In this document: piece by piece, positions 8,317 to 16,834 of the stretch
Layout: each line of letters starts with the position of its first letter
Position numbering within the stretch: position 1 is the stretch's first letter
DNA from: Jiella avicenniae
Lineage (GTDB): Bacteria; Pseudomonadota; Alphaproteobacteria; Rhizobiales; Rhizobiaceae
Direction: 5' to 3'
NCBI RefSeq assembly: GCF_021390325.1
Contig: NZ_JAJUWU010000006.1
Location: 1 to 64,000, forward strand
Length of the DNA: 64,000 nucleotides
Program-made: the position numbers and the translations under genes
Notes under the pieces: generated by a model
The model's database searches: none
What the model was told of the DNA's origin: nothing
The model's input: only the letters and a program-made list of their open reading frames with translations

Positions 8317-9480
8317 TCAACCGCGCAGCTTCGCCAACAGGGTCCGCATGCTCTTCGACATCGTTTGGTAAAGGAGCCCGAAGCCGGACATCGGCGCGGC
8401 GTGAACCAGGCCCCGGCCTTCGGCGAGGGCCGCCAGGTTGTCGGCGAAGCGGGCGAGCAGCCTGTCGACGACGTCGGCGACGATGGCCGGGCGGCCGAAT
8501 TGCGACAGCGGCCCTTTCAGCCGGTAGACGAGGGCGACGACGAGGACACTCTTCTTCTGCTGCTGGCCGGCCTCGACGGCAAAGCGCATCTCGCCTTCGC
8601 CCTGCGAACGGCTGACGGGGTCGCCGCCGGCGCCGCGGACACGGCCGGACCGGCGCGCGTCGTCGTAGGCGACGAGGGCGCGGCCCCGGAAGTTGGCCCG
8701 CATGGGCCCGATCGCGACGGTGAAGCTTCCCGTCACCGGCGCGTCGGGCGAGCCCGACGGCGTTTCCAGTGCGGCGCCCGGCAGGCAGCCGACCACGCTC
8801 TCGAAATCCTGAAGCAGCGCCCAGAGCCGGTCCGGCGCGATGTCCAGAGCCAGCCGCCTCTCCAGGGACACCCCACCGTCGATCCGCTCGGGGATCGGCA
8901 GCGACGTGGCGAAGGAGGTTTCCGCTGTCCTGGCAGGCGCTTTGACAGGTGCGGTCGATGGCTCCCCGTCGTCCTTGGAGCGAAGTGCCGGCCGTTCCCG
9001 CGGCTGCAGCGAGGCGGGCGTCGGGTCGGCGAGGACGTCCGCGATGGCCGCGACGATGCCGGCATAGCCGGTGCAGCGGCAGAGATTGCCGGCGAGTTCC
9101 TCGCGGATGCGCGCCTCGTCGGCCTCCGGCAGCCGGCACACGATGTCGTAGGCGGTGGTCAGCATCCCCGGCGTGCAGAAGCCGCACTGGAGTGCGTGGT
9201 GGCGGCTGAAGGCGCCGCGCAGCCGCGTCATCAGCGGATCCTCGCCGAAGCCTTCCACCGTCTGCACCTCGGCGCCGTCGCATGTTGCCGCGAAGGTCAG
9301 GCAGGAGCGCACCGGCCGGCCGTCGACCATCAGCGTGCAGGCGCCGCACACCCCGTGTTCGCAGCCGAGATGGGTTCCCGTCAGGAGAAGATCCTCGCGC
9401 AGGAAATCGGCGAGATGGGTGCGCGGCTCGACCTCGGCGGCATGGCGTCGGCCATTGACGGTCAGGGAAATGGCGGTCAC
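8317..9480 (-). CDS. 2Fe-2S subunit of molybdenum hydroxylase fused to SRPBCC (CoxG-like) domain
   Basis: Residues 1-160 are a CoxS/XdhC-like small subunit carrying two [2Fe-2S] clusters: a ferredoxin-type cluster with C40, C45, C48 and C60, and a second with C99, C102, C134 and C136 (CGFC and CRC). After a charged, proline-rich linker, residues about 210-365 form an SRPBCC domain like CoxG, with motifs LERRLALDIAPDRLWALL and CLPGAALE. CoxG is normally a separate maturation or membrane-anchoring protein, so the fusion (387 residues instead of about 160) is notable. The start is GTG at 9480 inside a GTGA overlap with the FAD subunit gene. The order is large, FAD, Fe-S on the minus strand. Confidence 0.9.
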   Translation of the reverse strand: MTAISLTVNGRRHAAEVEPRTHLADFLREDLLLTGTHLGCEHGVCGACTLMVDGRPVRSCLTFAATCDGAEVQTVEGFGEDPLMTRLRGAFSRHHALQCGFCTPGMLTTAYDIVCRLPEADEARIREELAGNLCRCTGYAGIVAAIADVLADPTPASLQPRERPALRSKDDGEPSTAPVKAPARTAETSFATSLPIPERIDGGVSLERRLALDIAPDRLWALLQDFESVVGCLPGAALETPSGSPDAPVTGSFTVAIGPMRANFRGRALVAYDDARRSGRVRGAGGDPVSRSQGEGEMRFAVEAGQQQKKSVLVVALVYRLKGPLSQFGRPAIVADVVDRLLARFADNLAALAEGRGLVHAAPMSGFGLLYQTMSKSMRTLLAKLRG

Positions 9481-10307
9481 GACGGCATGTCCTCGTCTTT
9501 CGGTGCCGTCGCCGCGAGGCAGGCGCGGCGGACCGCGGCTGCGTGCAGCGCCAGGGTCGCCGGCGGGTTCGGCGCGGTGAGGCGCTTTAGCAGCGGCAGG
9601 ACGGTCTCGGGATCGGCGAGAGCCGCCTGCGGATCGTCGAGGACGATCGGCGCCCGCTCGATCGCGCCGACGACGATGCGGGTCTCGCCACGCTCGGCGT
9701 CGATCAGCACGGCGGCGCTGGCCTTGGCGAACTCGCCGGCCTTCTGGGCGAATTTCCAATAGCCCCAGCGGGCGCCGGGGAGTCGTTTGCGCAAGCGGAT
9801 GCCGGTGAGGACGTCGGCGGGTTCGAGCGCCGTCGACAGCGGCCCCCGGATGAAGTCGGTCATCGGCAGCGTTTTCGCACCATCCGGGCCGGCGATCACC
9901 ACCTCGGCGCCGAGCGCGGTCAGCGTCACCACCCAGTCGGCGGCCGGATCGGCATGAGCGAGGCTTCCGCCGATCGTGCCGCGATTGCGCACGGCGCGAT
10001 AGGCGATGCCGCGCGCGATGGCCGGCAACCAGCCCGGCGTCGCGTCGGCGACGTCGCCGTCCTCGAATTCGGCGTGGCGCAAAGCCGCACCGTAAAGCAG
10101 CGTGTCGCCCTCGTCGGTGACGCTTCGCAGATCGCCGGCGCGCGACAGGTCGACGAGCTGGCCCGGCCGGGCGAGCCGGAGGTTGAGCATCGGCCCGAGC
10201 GACTGGCCGCCGGCGAGGATCTTCGCCGCCCCGCCACCCGCGACGAGCTGCTGCCGTGCATCCGCGGAGGAGGTGGCCGCAGAATAGTCGAAGGGCGCCG
10301 GCTTCAT
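9477..10307 (-). CDS. FAD-binding subunit of molybdenum hydroxylase
   Basis: The medium subunit, 276 residues, of the CoxM/xanthine dehydrogenase class; it takes electrons from the Fe-S subunit and passes them on. FAD-binding motifs are AGGQSLGPMLNLR near residue 32 and RNRGTIGGSLAHADPAADW near residue 110, both as in CO dehydrogenase medium subunits. It is joined by ATGA and GTGA overlaps to the genes on both sides, so the three subunits are made together. Confidence 0.93.
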   Translation of the reverse strand: MKPAPFDYSAATSSADARQQLVAGGGAAKILAGGQSLGPMLNLRLARPGQLVDLSRAGDLRSVTDEGDTLLYGAALRHAEFEDGDVADATPGWLPAIARGIAYRAVRNRGTIGGSLAHADPAADWVVTLTALGAEVVIAGPDGAKTLPMTDFIRGPLSTALEPADVLTGIRLRKRLPGARWGYWKFAQKAGEFAKASAAVLIDAERGETRIVVGAIERAPIVLDDPQAALADPETVLPLLKRLTAPNPPATLALHAAAVRRACLAATAPKDEDMPS

Positions 10308-12667
10308 GTTCCCTGTCCCTTCCGCTCGGCAATGGCGCGCAACACCCGTTCCGGCTTGATCGGCACTTCGCCGATGCTGACGCCGAGATCGGCGAGCGCG
10401 TCGTTCACGGCATTGGCGATGGCGGCGGGCGGGCCGATGGCGCCGGATTCGCCGATGCCCTTCTGGCCGAAGCGGGTCAGCGGCGACGGCGATTCCATGT
10501 GTTGGATGCGGATCGCCGGGATCTCGGCGGCCCCCGGCAGGTGGTAGTCGGCGAACGTCGCGGCCATGGGCTGGCCGGAGGCGTCGAAGGCCATCTCCTC
10601 GTAGAGCGCCGTCCCGATCCCCTGTGCCGCCCCGCCGAAAACCTGGCCGTCGACGACCATCGGATTGATCATCACGCCGGCATCCTCGACGATCACGTAG
10701 TCGAGCAGCCGCACCGAGCCGGTCTCCGCATCGAGCGAGACGACGACCGCGTGGCAGGCATAGGAGAAGGTGCCGGTGTCGCGGGCCGGCTTGTAGGCCT
10801 CGGTGACTTCGAGGCCGGCGAGCTCGGCGCCTGCGGGCAGATGCTGCGGGCCGAGATACCAGAGGCGGCCGATCTCGGCGAGGGAGACTTCGCCCTGGCC
10901 GTTGACGGTGCGGGCCATGCCGCCGGCAAAGACGATCTCGCCGGCCGGCACCTGCAGGAGATGGCCGGCGATCGTCTTGATGCGTTCGCCGAGCCTGGCG
11001 GTCGCGGCGGCCACCGCACCGCCGGCCATGACCGCGCAGCGCGAACCCCAGGTTCCGGTGGAATAGGGCGTCAGCGCCGTGTCGCCGTGAACGAGGCGCA
11101 CCCGGGCGATCGGCACGCCGAGCTGCTCGTGGGCGATCTGGGCGAGCGTCGTCTCGAGGCTCTGACCATGGCTCTGGACGCCGACGCGGAGTTCCAGCCC
11201 ACCATCGGGGGTGAGTCGGGCGCTCGCCTGTTCGGCGCCCGGCACCATCGGGATGCCCCAGCCGGCATAGACGGACGTGCCGTGGGCGCCCTGTTCGCAG
11301 AAGATCGAAAAGCCGACGCCGACGCGCTCGCCGGCCTTCTGCCGCGCTCTGACGGCAGGAACGTCGATCGCTTCGACGGCGCGCCTGAGGGCCTCGGGAT
11401 AATCGCCGCTGTCGAAATATTTGCCCGTGATGTTGGTGAAGGGCATGGCCTCGGGCGGCACGAGGTTCTTCGCCCGGATCGCATGCGGCTCGATGCCGAG
11501 TTCACGGGCGAGCGCGTCCATCATCAGCTCCATGGCGAAGCAGACGCCGGTGCGCGCCACGCCCCGATAGGGCAGGATGGCCGGCTTGTTGGTCGCCACA
11601 GACCAGGTGCGGCAGCGATAGCCGGCCATGCGGTAGGGGCCGGGCAGGATGCTGGCGACCTGCGCCGCCTCGAGGCAGGCGGAGAACGGATAGATCGAAT
11701 AGGCGCCGGAATCGACGATCGCCTCGCAGTCGACGGCGAGCAACGTGCCGTCGGCGGCCGCATAGCCGGTGATCTCGTAGTGGTGCTCGCGGCAGTTGGC
11801 GTTGCCGGTCAGATGCTCGCGGCGATCCTCGATCCAGCGCACCGGCCGGCGCAGCGTCATCGCCGCGAAGGCGACGAACACCTCCTCGCTGGACAGGATG
11901 CCCTTGTATCCGAAGCCGCCGCCGACATCCGGCGGGATCACCCGCACCTTCTCATGGGCGAGGCCGAGGCATTCGCAAAGCCCGGTGCGCACGATATGCG
12001 GCATCTGCGTCGCGGTGTAGACGACGAGTTGCTCGGCCTGATTGTCCCAAGTGGCGACGACGCCCCGCCCTTCCATCGGCGCCATGCACTGGCGCGAGGT
12101 GCGGTAGGTCCGCTTCACAATCGCCGCTGCGCCGGCGATGGCGGCGTCGAAGCCATAGTCGACGGCGGTTTCCAGAAAGACGTTCTCGTCCCAGTGCTCG
12201 TGGACGAGGGGCATCTCGGCGTCGCGCGCCGTGGTCATCTCATGGATGGCGGGAAGTTCTTCCAGATCGACGATCACCGCGTCGGCGAGATCCTCGGCCT
12301 TCGCACGGGAGGTCGCGAGGCAGGCGGCGATGGCTTCGCCGACATGGCGGACCTTGGTTTCGGCGAGGATCGGCTGCACCGAGGAGCGAAAGCCGGGGAG
12401 GCCGGAATCGGCCCGAATGCCCTTCACGCCGGCGAGGTCGGCGGCGACGAAGACGTCTTCCCGGCCGTCCTCCGGCTTGGTGATCGCGCCGATGCGGGCA
12501 TGGGCGAGGGGGCTGCGGACGAAGGCGACGTCCAGCATTCCGGGGAGCTTGATGTCGGCGACGAAGCGTCCCCGGCCGGACAGGTAGCGCTCGTCCTCGA
12601 GCCGCAGGGCGGAGGCCCCGACTCCCTGCGCCGATTTCGCCCGCGCGTCGTTCAAGCTGTCATCCAT
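10304..12667 (-). CDS. Molybdopterin-binding large subunit of xanthine dehydrogenase/CO dehydrogenase family
   Basis: The catalytic subunit, 787 residues, binding the Mo-pterin cofactor. Seen are LRLEDERYLSGRGRFVADI at the start, GGGFGYKG in the pterin region, the active-site loop PYRGVAR near the middle and the catalytic glutamate in GIGESGAIG near the C-terminus. The loop differs from AYRCSFR, the signature of true (form I) aerobic CO dehydrogenase, so CO oxidation is unlikely; a heterocycle or aldehyde substrate fits better. Two in-frame ATGs compete: 12667 sits nine bases after a GAGG site and is preferred, 12673 is alternative. A sigma-70-like promoter lies about 175 bases upstream. Confidence 0.92.
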   Translation of the reverse strand: MDDSLNDARAKSAQGVGASALRLEDERYLSGRGRFVADIKLPGMLDVAFVRSPLAHARIGAITKPEDGREDVFVAADLAGVKGIRADSGLPGFRSSVQPILAETKVRHVGEAIAACLATSRAKAEDLADAVIVDLEELPAIHEMTTARDAEMPLVHEHWDENVFLETAVDYGFDAAIAGAAAIVKRTYRTSRQCMAPMEGRGVVATWDNQAEQLVVYTATQMPHIVRTGLCECLGLAHEKVRVIPPDVGGGFGYKGILSSEEVFVAFAAMTLRRPVRWIEDRREHLTGNANCREHHYEITGYAAADGTLLAVDCEAIVDSGAYSIYPFSACLEAAQVASILPGPYRMAGYRCRTWSVATNKPAILPYRGVARTGVCFAMELMMDALARELGIEPHAIRAKNLVPPEAMPFTNITGKYFDSGDYPEALRRAVEAIDVPAVRARQKAGERVGVGFSIFCEQGAHGTSVYAGWGIPMVPGAEQASARLTPDGGLELRVGVQSHGQSLETTLAQIAHEQLGVPIARVRLVHGDTALTPYSTGTWGSRCAVMAGGAVAAATARLGERIKTIAGHLLQVPAGEIVFAGGMARTVNGQGEVSLAEIGRLWYLGPQHLPAGAELAGLEVTEAYKPARDTGTFSYACHAVVVSLDAETGSVRLLDYVIVEDAGVMINPMVVDGQVFGGAAQGIGTALYEEMAFDASGQPMAATFADYHLPGAAEIPAIRIQHMESPSPLTRFGQKGIGESGAIGPPAAIANAVNDALADLGVSIGEVPIKPERVLRAIAERKGQGT

Positions 12668-12843
12668 CCGCATCGACCTCGGACAATCGTGGTGGAAACC
12701 GCGTCGGCGACGTCGCTTGCCCCTGGCTCGGCGGGCCCGGCGGGAGTGCATGTAGACCGCCGCCGTCGCCGGGCACAGCATCGACATCGACGGAACCGAC
12801 GGCCCCTCGCGGTTCGGACCATCGGCCGTCATGCCAGTTTTTC

Positions 12844-12871
12844 ATTATACTGATGATTGGTATACTGACAA
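12844..12871 (-). promoter_or_regulatory. sigma-70-like promoter with overlapping direct repeat
   Basis: On the minus strand TTGTCA and a perfect TATAAT are separated by 16 bases, pointing at the large-subunit gene. The element TCAGTATA occurs twice here at 15-base spacing (plus-strand TATACTGA at 12846-12853 and 12861-12868), covering both the -10 and the spacer. A repressor bound there, MarR being the obvious candidate, would block transcription. Confidence 0.6.
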
Positions 12872-13062
12872 GCAATACGAGTCGCTGCCTCTGCCTTTCG
12901 GTCCATGCCCTCGGGAGTGCCCGCGACGCCCATGGTGAGATGGAAGAGGTGCCGGACAGATCGTCCGGCAGTGAAGCGACCGGGGCGAGCCCTGCTCCGA
13001 GCGGGATCGGCCGGCCCGTTGCGGCGCCGGCGGCGCAGAGTTTCCTCGCGACACGTCTTGTC

Positions 13063-13080
13063 AGTTTCAGTTTTGAAACT
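13063..13080. repeat. Inverted repeat before rpiR, likely operator
   Basis: AGTTTC and GAAACT form a perfect six-base inverted repeat around a six-base spacer (AGTTTT), ending 13 bases before the regulator start. The half-site TGAAACTT recurs before the dipeptide transporter operon at 14047-14054. This fits self-control by the RpiR protein, by inference. Confidence 0.4.
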
Positions 13081-13093
13081 TATGCGATGGTCC

Positions 13094-13939
13094 ATGAAAA
13101 CTCTGTCCCAACGCATTCTCGACGTGATCGACGATCTCACCCGCAGCGAGCGCCGTCTGGCGGAGCTCCTTCTGCAGGATCCCGATACGCTGGTGCTGCT
13201 CACCGCCTCCGAGCTCTCCGCCAAGGCCAATGTTTCGAAGGCGACGACGGCGAGGTTCTTCAGGCGGCTCGGATATCCGAGTTCGAAGACGGCCCAGAAA
13301 GAGGCCCGCCAGGCGATCGACGCGCCTCACCGTCGTCCGAAGCTGGACGACAGGCGCTTCGTCGCGACGAATATCAGCCAGCACCTCGCCACGGAGATGC
13401 AGAACCTCGTGCGCTCCGTGGAGCAGATGCGCTCGGACGATCTCAGCGCCGCCACCACCTTGCTGGCCCGGGGCGAAAAGCTCTGGATCGTCGGTTTCGG
13501 GGACAACTATCCGCTCGCCCATTTCGCGCGCTCGCTGCTGATCCGGGTCAAGCCGGACATCCGGATGATCCCGATCGGCGGCTTTTCCGTGCCCGAGGAG
13601 TTCGCGTCGATCCGGGATACCGACGTCGTCGTCGCGCTCGGCGTCGGCCGCAAGTCGCGCGGGCTGCGCTCGATCATGCGCTCGGCCAGGGCCGCCGGGG
13701 CGGGGGTGATCCTGATCACCGATCAGGCGACGCCCGCCGCCAACGACGCCGCCACCATCACTCTGCGGTGCAGGACGCAAGGGGCCAGCGTCTTCGACAG
13801 CGTGGTCGCCCCGGTCTCGCTGCTGAGCTTCCTCTGCTCGTCGCTGGCGTTGCGCATCGGCCAGGACGCGATCGACCGACTGCAGTTCATCGATCGGATC
13901 CACGAGGAATGGGGGGAGGTCCTGACGGAAGATCTTTGA
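13094..13939 (+). CDS. MurR/RpiR family transcriptional regulator
   Basis: A 281-residue regulator. Residues 1-77 form the RpiR helix-turn-helix domain: SQRILDVIDDLTRSERRLAELLL, then the recognition helix region KANVSKATTARFFRRLGY. Residues about 110-250 form an SIS sugar-phosphate-type domain with the segments GEKLWIVGFGDNYPLA and TDVVVALGVGRKSRG. An earlier ATG (13082) is possible. It stands directly before a dipeptide-type ABC operon on the same strand, which it probably controls. The RpiR ligand is usually a sugar phosphate, so an amino sugar or muropeptide connection is conceivable but unproven. Confidence 0.9.
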   Translation: MKTLSQRILDVIDDLTRSERRLAELLLQDPDTLVLLTASELSAKANVSKATTARFFRRLGYPSSKTAQKEARQAIDAPHRRPKLDDRRFVATNISQHLATEMQNLVRSVEQMRSDDLSAATTLLARGEKLWIVGFGDNYPLAHFARSLLIRVKPDIRMIPIGGFSVPEEFASIRDTDVVVALGVGRKSRGLRSIMRSARAAGAGVILITDQATPAANDAATITLRCRTQGASVFDSVVAPVSLLSFLCSSLALRIGQDAIDRLQFIDRIHEEWGEVLTEDL

Positions 13940-14269
13940 AGCCTTGCCCTGCTGCCGTCTCCGGAGGAGATGCCGTCAGGATATGACTCCTTTCATGGCC
14001 GTTCCTGCGAAAATGCCATCAAAAATGAAAATAATAACGCCTTTTCTGAAACTTTATTGACCCGCCAAGCGCGATCGATACTATCCCTCCCATGGCGGAT
14101 GACCGCATGGCACTGATCGCCGGGCACGGCGTGATGGCCGGGCCATTCGTCCTCGCGTTTCACTTCGTCAAGTTCGTCCACTTCGTCCGGGGCAGGCGCG
14201 CCGCGCTCTGTCGTCCATCCTTCGTGCCCTTTCACCCGGTATCTGCCTTCCTTGAGGAGATCACGTCCC
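13940..14269. other. Intergenic leader of dipeptide-type operon
   Basis: A 330-base gap between rpiR and the binding-protein gene. The first half has an A-rich stretch (14010-14056), then a probable promoter at 14057-14084 and a leader of about 180 bases with no supported gene. A clear GAGGAGA ribosome-binding site at 14254-14260 ends it. Confidence 0.5.
14057..14084 (+). promoter_or_regulatory. sigma-70-like promoter
   Basis: TTGACC and TACTAT lie 16 bases apart in the expected direction. The half-site TGAAACTT shared with the rpiR inverted repeat is immediately upstream of the -35 box. Confidence 0.5.
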
Positions 14270-15829
14270 ATGCCCATGCGAACGCGCCTCGGTTCCGCTC
14301 TGCTCGCTCTCGTGGCAGGCACCGCCATTCCCGCCACGGCTTCGGCCGGAGACATCGTCTGGGCCCGCTACGGCGACATCGACACGCTCGATCCGCACCG
14401 TGCGACCAGCACGCTGTCGCTCCAGGTCTGGAGCCTGATCTACGACACGCTGCTCGCGACGGACAAGGACGGCAAGCCGGTGCCCAACCTCGCCGAATCC
14501 TGGGAAGCCAGCCCGGACGGCACCGAATATACCTTCAAGCTGCATGAAGGGGCCGTCTGCCACGACGGAACGCCGCTCGATGCGAACGACGTGAAATACA
14601 CCGTCGATCGGGCCTTCGACGAGACGAACCCGAGCGTCACCAAGGCGAGCTGGGGTCCGATCGAAAAGGTCGAGGTCGTCGATCCGACGACGGTGAAGTT
14701 CACTCTCGAAAAGCCTTTCGTCGCGCTGATCCCCTTCCTAGCCGACAGCTTCTCCTCGATCATCTGCAATTCCAACGAGGGCAAGGACGGCTTTGGCACC
14801 AGCGTCGCCATCGGCTCCGGCCCCTGGAAATTCGCCAGCTGGACCAAGGGCGACCAGATCGTTCTCGAAAAGAACCCGGACTACAAGAACTTCGGCAAGC
14901 TCGCCGACAATCCCGGCGCGCCCTACGAGGATCGCCTGCTGATCACGACGGTGCCCGAGCCGCAGGCGCGGCTGGCCGGCCTCAAGACCGGGGCGATCGA
15001 CGTCGCCGAGCCGCCGCTCGACGACGTGGCGATGCTGAAGGAGTCTGGCGACCTCGACGTCGTCACGGCCGAGAACACCGGCCAGAACGTGTTCTTCGAA
15101 TTCGCCGTGCACCGGCCGCCCTTCGACGACGTGCGGGCGCGCCAGGCGGTCGCCTACGCCACCGATCCGGAAGCCGCGATCAGCCTGATCTACGGCGATC
15201 TGTCGATGCCCGAACAGTGCCCGATCTCGCGCGGCGTCTTCGGCAACGACCAGGAGTTCTGTGCGAAACACCGGCCGCAATACGATCCCGAAAAGGCCAC
15301 CGAGCTTCTGGGCGAGATGGGCTACGCACCGGACAAGCCGCTCGAAGTCAATCTCCTGGTCTGGACCGGCGGCAAGCGCGACAAGCTCGCCGAGGTCTTC
15401 CAGGCGCAGCTCGCCGCGGTCGGGATCAAGGCCGACATCCAGATGATGGACATCGGCACGATGAATGCCCGCGTGCGCCAGGAGAACGAGAACCCCGAGG
15501 GCAAGGGCTCCATGGATATGATGACCTGGTCCTGGTACGACCCGGACATCCTCTACGCCCTGTGGCATTCGCCCGGCGCCTATCGCGGCTACACCTCGCC
15601 GGAACTCGACGCGATGCTGGAAAAGACCCGCGTCCTCACCGATCAGGACGAGCGCAGGAAGGCGGTCGAGGACGTCATGGCCCATCTCCTGGAAAAGGCA
15701 ATCCACGTGCCGCTCTACACGCCCGGCTGGGAATGGGTCTTCGCGGTCCGGCCCGAGGTCGAGGGCTTCAAGGTCGCTCCCTTCGTCTATCCGATCTTCA
15801 GCGACGTGAAGATCGCCGACAAGGACTGA
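14270..15829 (+). CDS. Dipeptide/oligopeptide-type ABC substrate-binding protein
   Basis: A periplasmic family-5 binding protein of 519 residues. The start at 14270 follows GAGGAGA by nine bases and gives a Sec signal (MPMRTRLGSALLALVAG, cleavage likely after ATASA). The mature protein has the DTLDPHRATS opening, LAESWEASPDGTEYTFKL and VKYTVDRAF, all characteristic of the DppA class. It heads an operon with two DppBC-type permeases, a double ATPase and an uncharacterised protein. A strong hairpin follows the stop codon. Confidence 0.93.
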   Translation: MPMRTRLGSALLALVAGTAIPATASAGDIVWARYGDIDTLDPHRATSTLSLQVWSLIYDTLLATDKDGKPVPNLAESWEASPDGTEYTFKLHEGAVCHDGTPLDANDVKYTVDRAFDETNPSVTKASWGPIEKVEVVDPTTVKFTLEKPFVALIPFLADSFSSIICNSNEGKDGFGTSVAIGSGPWKFASWTKGDQIVLEKNPDYKNFGKLADNPGAPYEDRLLITTVPEPQARLAGLKTGAIDVAEPPLDDVAMLKESGDLDVVTAENTGQNVFFEFAVHRPPFDDVRARQAVAYATDPEAAISLIYGDLSMPEQCPISRGVFGNDQEFCAKHRPQYDPEKATELLGEMGYAPDKPLEVNLLVWTGGKRDKLAEVFQAQLAAVGIKADIQMMDIGTMNARVRQENENPEGKGSMDMMTWSWYDPDILYALWHSPGAYRGYTSPELDAMLEKTRVLTDQDERRKAVEDVMAHLLEKAIHVPLYTPGWEWVFAVRPEVEGFKVAPFVYPIFSDVKIADKD

Positions 15830-15857
15830 TCCTGCGTATCGGTCACCGACCGAAAGG

Positions 15858-15879
15858 CCGGGGCGGCGCTTCGCCCCGG
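15858..15879 (+). promoter_or_regulatory. Intercistronic hairpin after binding-protein gene
   Basis: CCGGGGCG and CGCCCCGG form a perfect eight-base-pair stem with a six-base loop, 28 bases after the stop codon. No T tract follows, so it is more likely an mRNA-stabilising or partial-attenuation element than a full terminator. Confidence 0.6.
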
Positions 15880-15907
15880 TCTCGCCGCTCAGCAAGAGGC
15901 TCGAACG

Positions 15908-16831
15908 ATGCTGCGGTTTCTCGGCCAGAGAGCGGCGATGGGGCTCCTGACGATCTTCGTCACCACCATTGCCGTCACGCTCCTGATCCATCTCGTGCCC
16001 GGAGATCCGGTCGAGATCATGTACGCCCAGAGCCAGGGGACGACCCCCGAGCAGATCGAGGCGATGCGCTCCAGCCTCGGCCTCGACCAGCCGATCCCGG
16101 TCCAGTATCTCCACTTCGTCGGTCGGCTTCTGCAGGGTGATCTCGGCGTCACCATCCGCGGGCAGCAGTCCGTCGCCCAGCTGCTCCTCCAGCGCCTGCC
16201 GAACACGCTGGCGCTCGCCGCCCTCGCCATGGCGATCGCGACCCTGATCGGCATGCCGCTCGGCTTCCTCGCGGCCTACAAGCGCGGTACGCTGCTCGAC
16301 GGCGTGCTGATGGTGACGGCGATCGCCGGGATCTCTATCCCGCATTTCTGGCTCGGCCTTCTGCTGCTCTTTTGGCTCGCCGTCGATCTCGGCATTCTGC
16401 CGGTGGCCGGCAGCGGTCCGCTCAACATCGTCCTGCCGGCGTTGACGCTCGGCCTCTCCAACGCCGCCATCGTCGCGCGCATGACGCGCTCGGCGATGAT
16501 CGACGTGATGAGCCAGGACTTCATCCGCACGGCCCATGCCAAGGGCCTGCCCAAGAGCCGGGTGCTGCGTCGCCATGTCCTGCGCGCCGGCCTCGTCCCG
16601 GTGGTGACGGTCATGGGGCTGCAGTTCGCCTTCATGATGGGCGGGGCGATCGTGGTCGAGAACATCTTCGCCTGGAACGGCATCGGCCGCCTCGCCCTCG
16701 AGGCGATCTTCCAGCGCGACTACCCGGTGATCCAGGGCTTCATCCTCGTCTTCGCCACGACCGTCGTCGTCGTGATGCTGGCCCTCGACGCCGTCTATGC
16801 GCTTCTCGATCCGCGCATCCGGAGAAGCTGA
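15908..16831 (+). CDS. DppB-type ABC permease
   Basis: An inner-membrane permease of 307 residues. The N-terminal region LVPGDPVEIMYAQSQG and the later FARLxxAKGLP-like coupling segment (SQDFIRTAHAKGLPKSRVLRRHVLRAG) are typical of DppB/OppB. It pairs with the DppC-type gene three bases downstream. Confidence 0.93.
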   Translation: MLRFLGQRAAMGLLTIFVTTIAVTLLIHLVPGDPVEIMYAQSQGTTPEQIEAMRSSLGLDQPIPVQYLHFVGRLLQGDLGVTIRGQQSVAQLLLQRLPNTLALAALAMAIATLIGMPLGFLAAYKRGTLLDGVLMVTAIAGISIPHFWLGLLLLFWLAVDLGILPVAGSGPLNIVLPALTLGLSNAAIVARMTRSAMIDVMSQDFIRTAHAKGLPKSRVLRRHVLRAGLVPVVTVMGLQFAFMMGGAIVVENIFAWNGIGRLALEAIFQRDYPVIQGFILVFATTVVVVMLALDAVYALLDPRIRRS

Positions 16832-16834
16832 GCC

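Larger units (their letters stand above)
12668..13093. other. Divergent intergenic region
   Basis: The region lies between the molybdenum hydroxylase operon and the RpiR gene. It carries a promoter with a repeated element near 12844-12871 and an inverted repeat at 13063-13080. The stretch 12890-13060 shows no feature I can support. Confidence 0.5.

Noticed and set aside
10304-12667. Aerobic CO dehydrogenase (coxL) assignment
   Set aside because: The AYRCSFR active-site loop is absent; PYRGVAR is found instead, so only the broader family is claimed.
10256-12853. An 865-codon plus-strand frame opposite the molybdenum hydroxylase large subunit
   Set aside because: The minus strand encodes recognisable cofactor motifs; the plus translation is histidine/arginine/glycine-rich shadow sequence.
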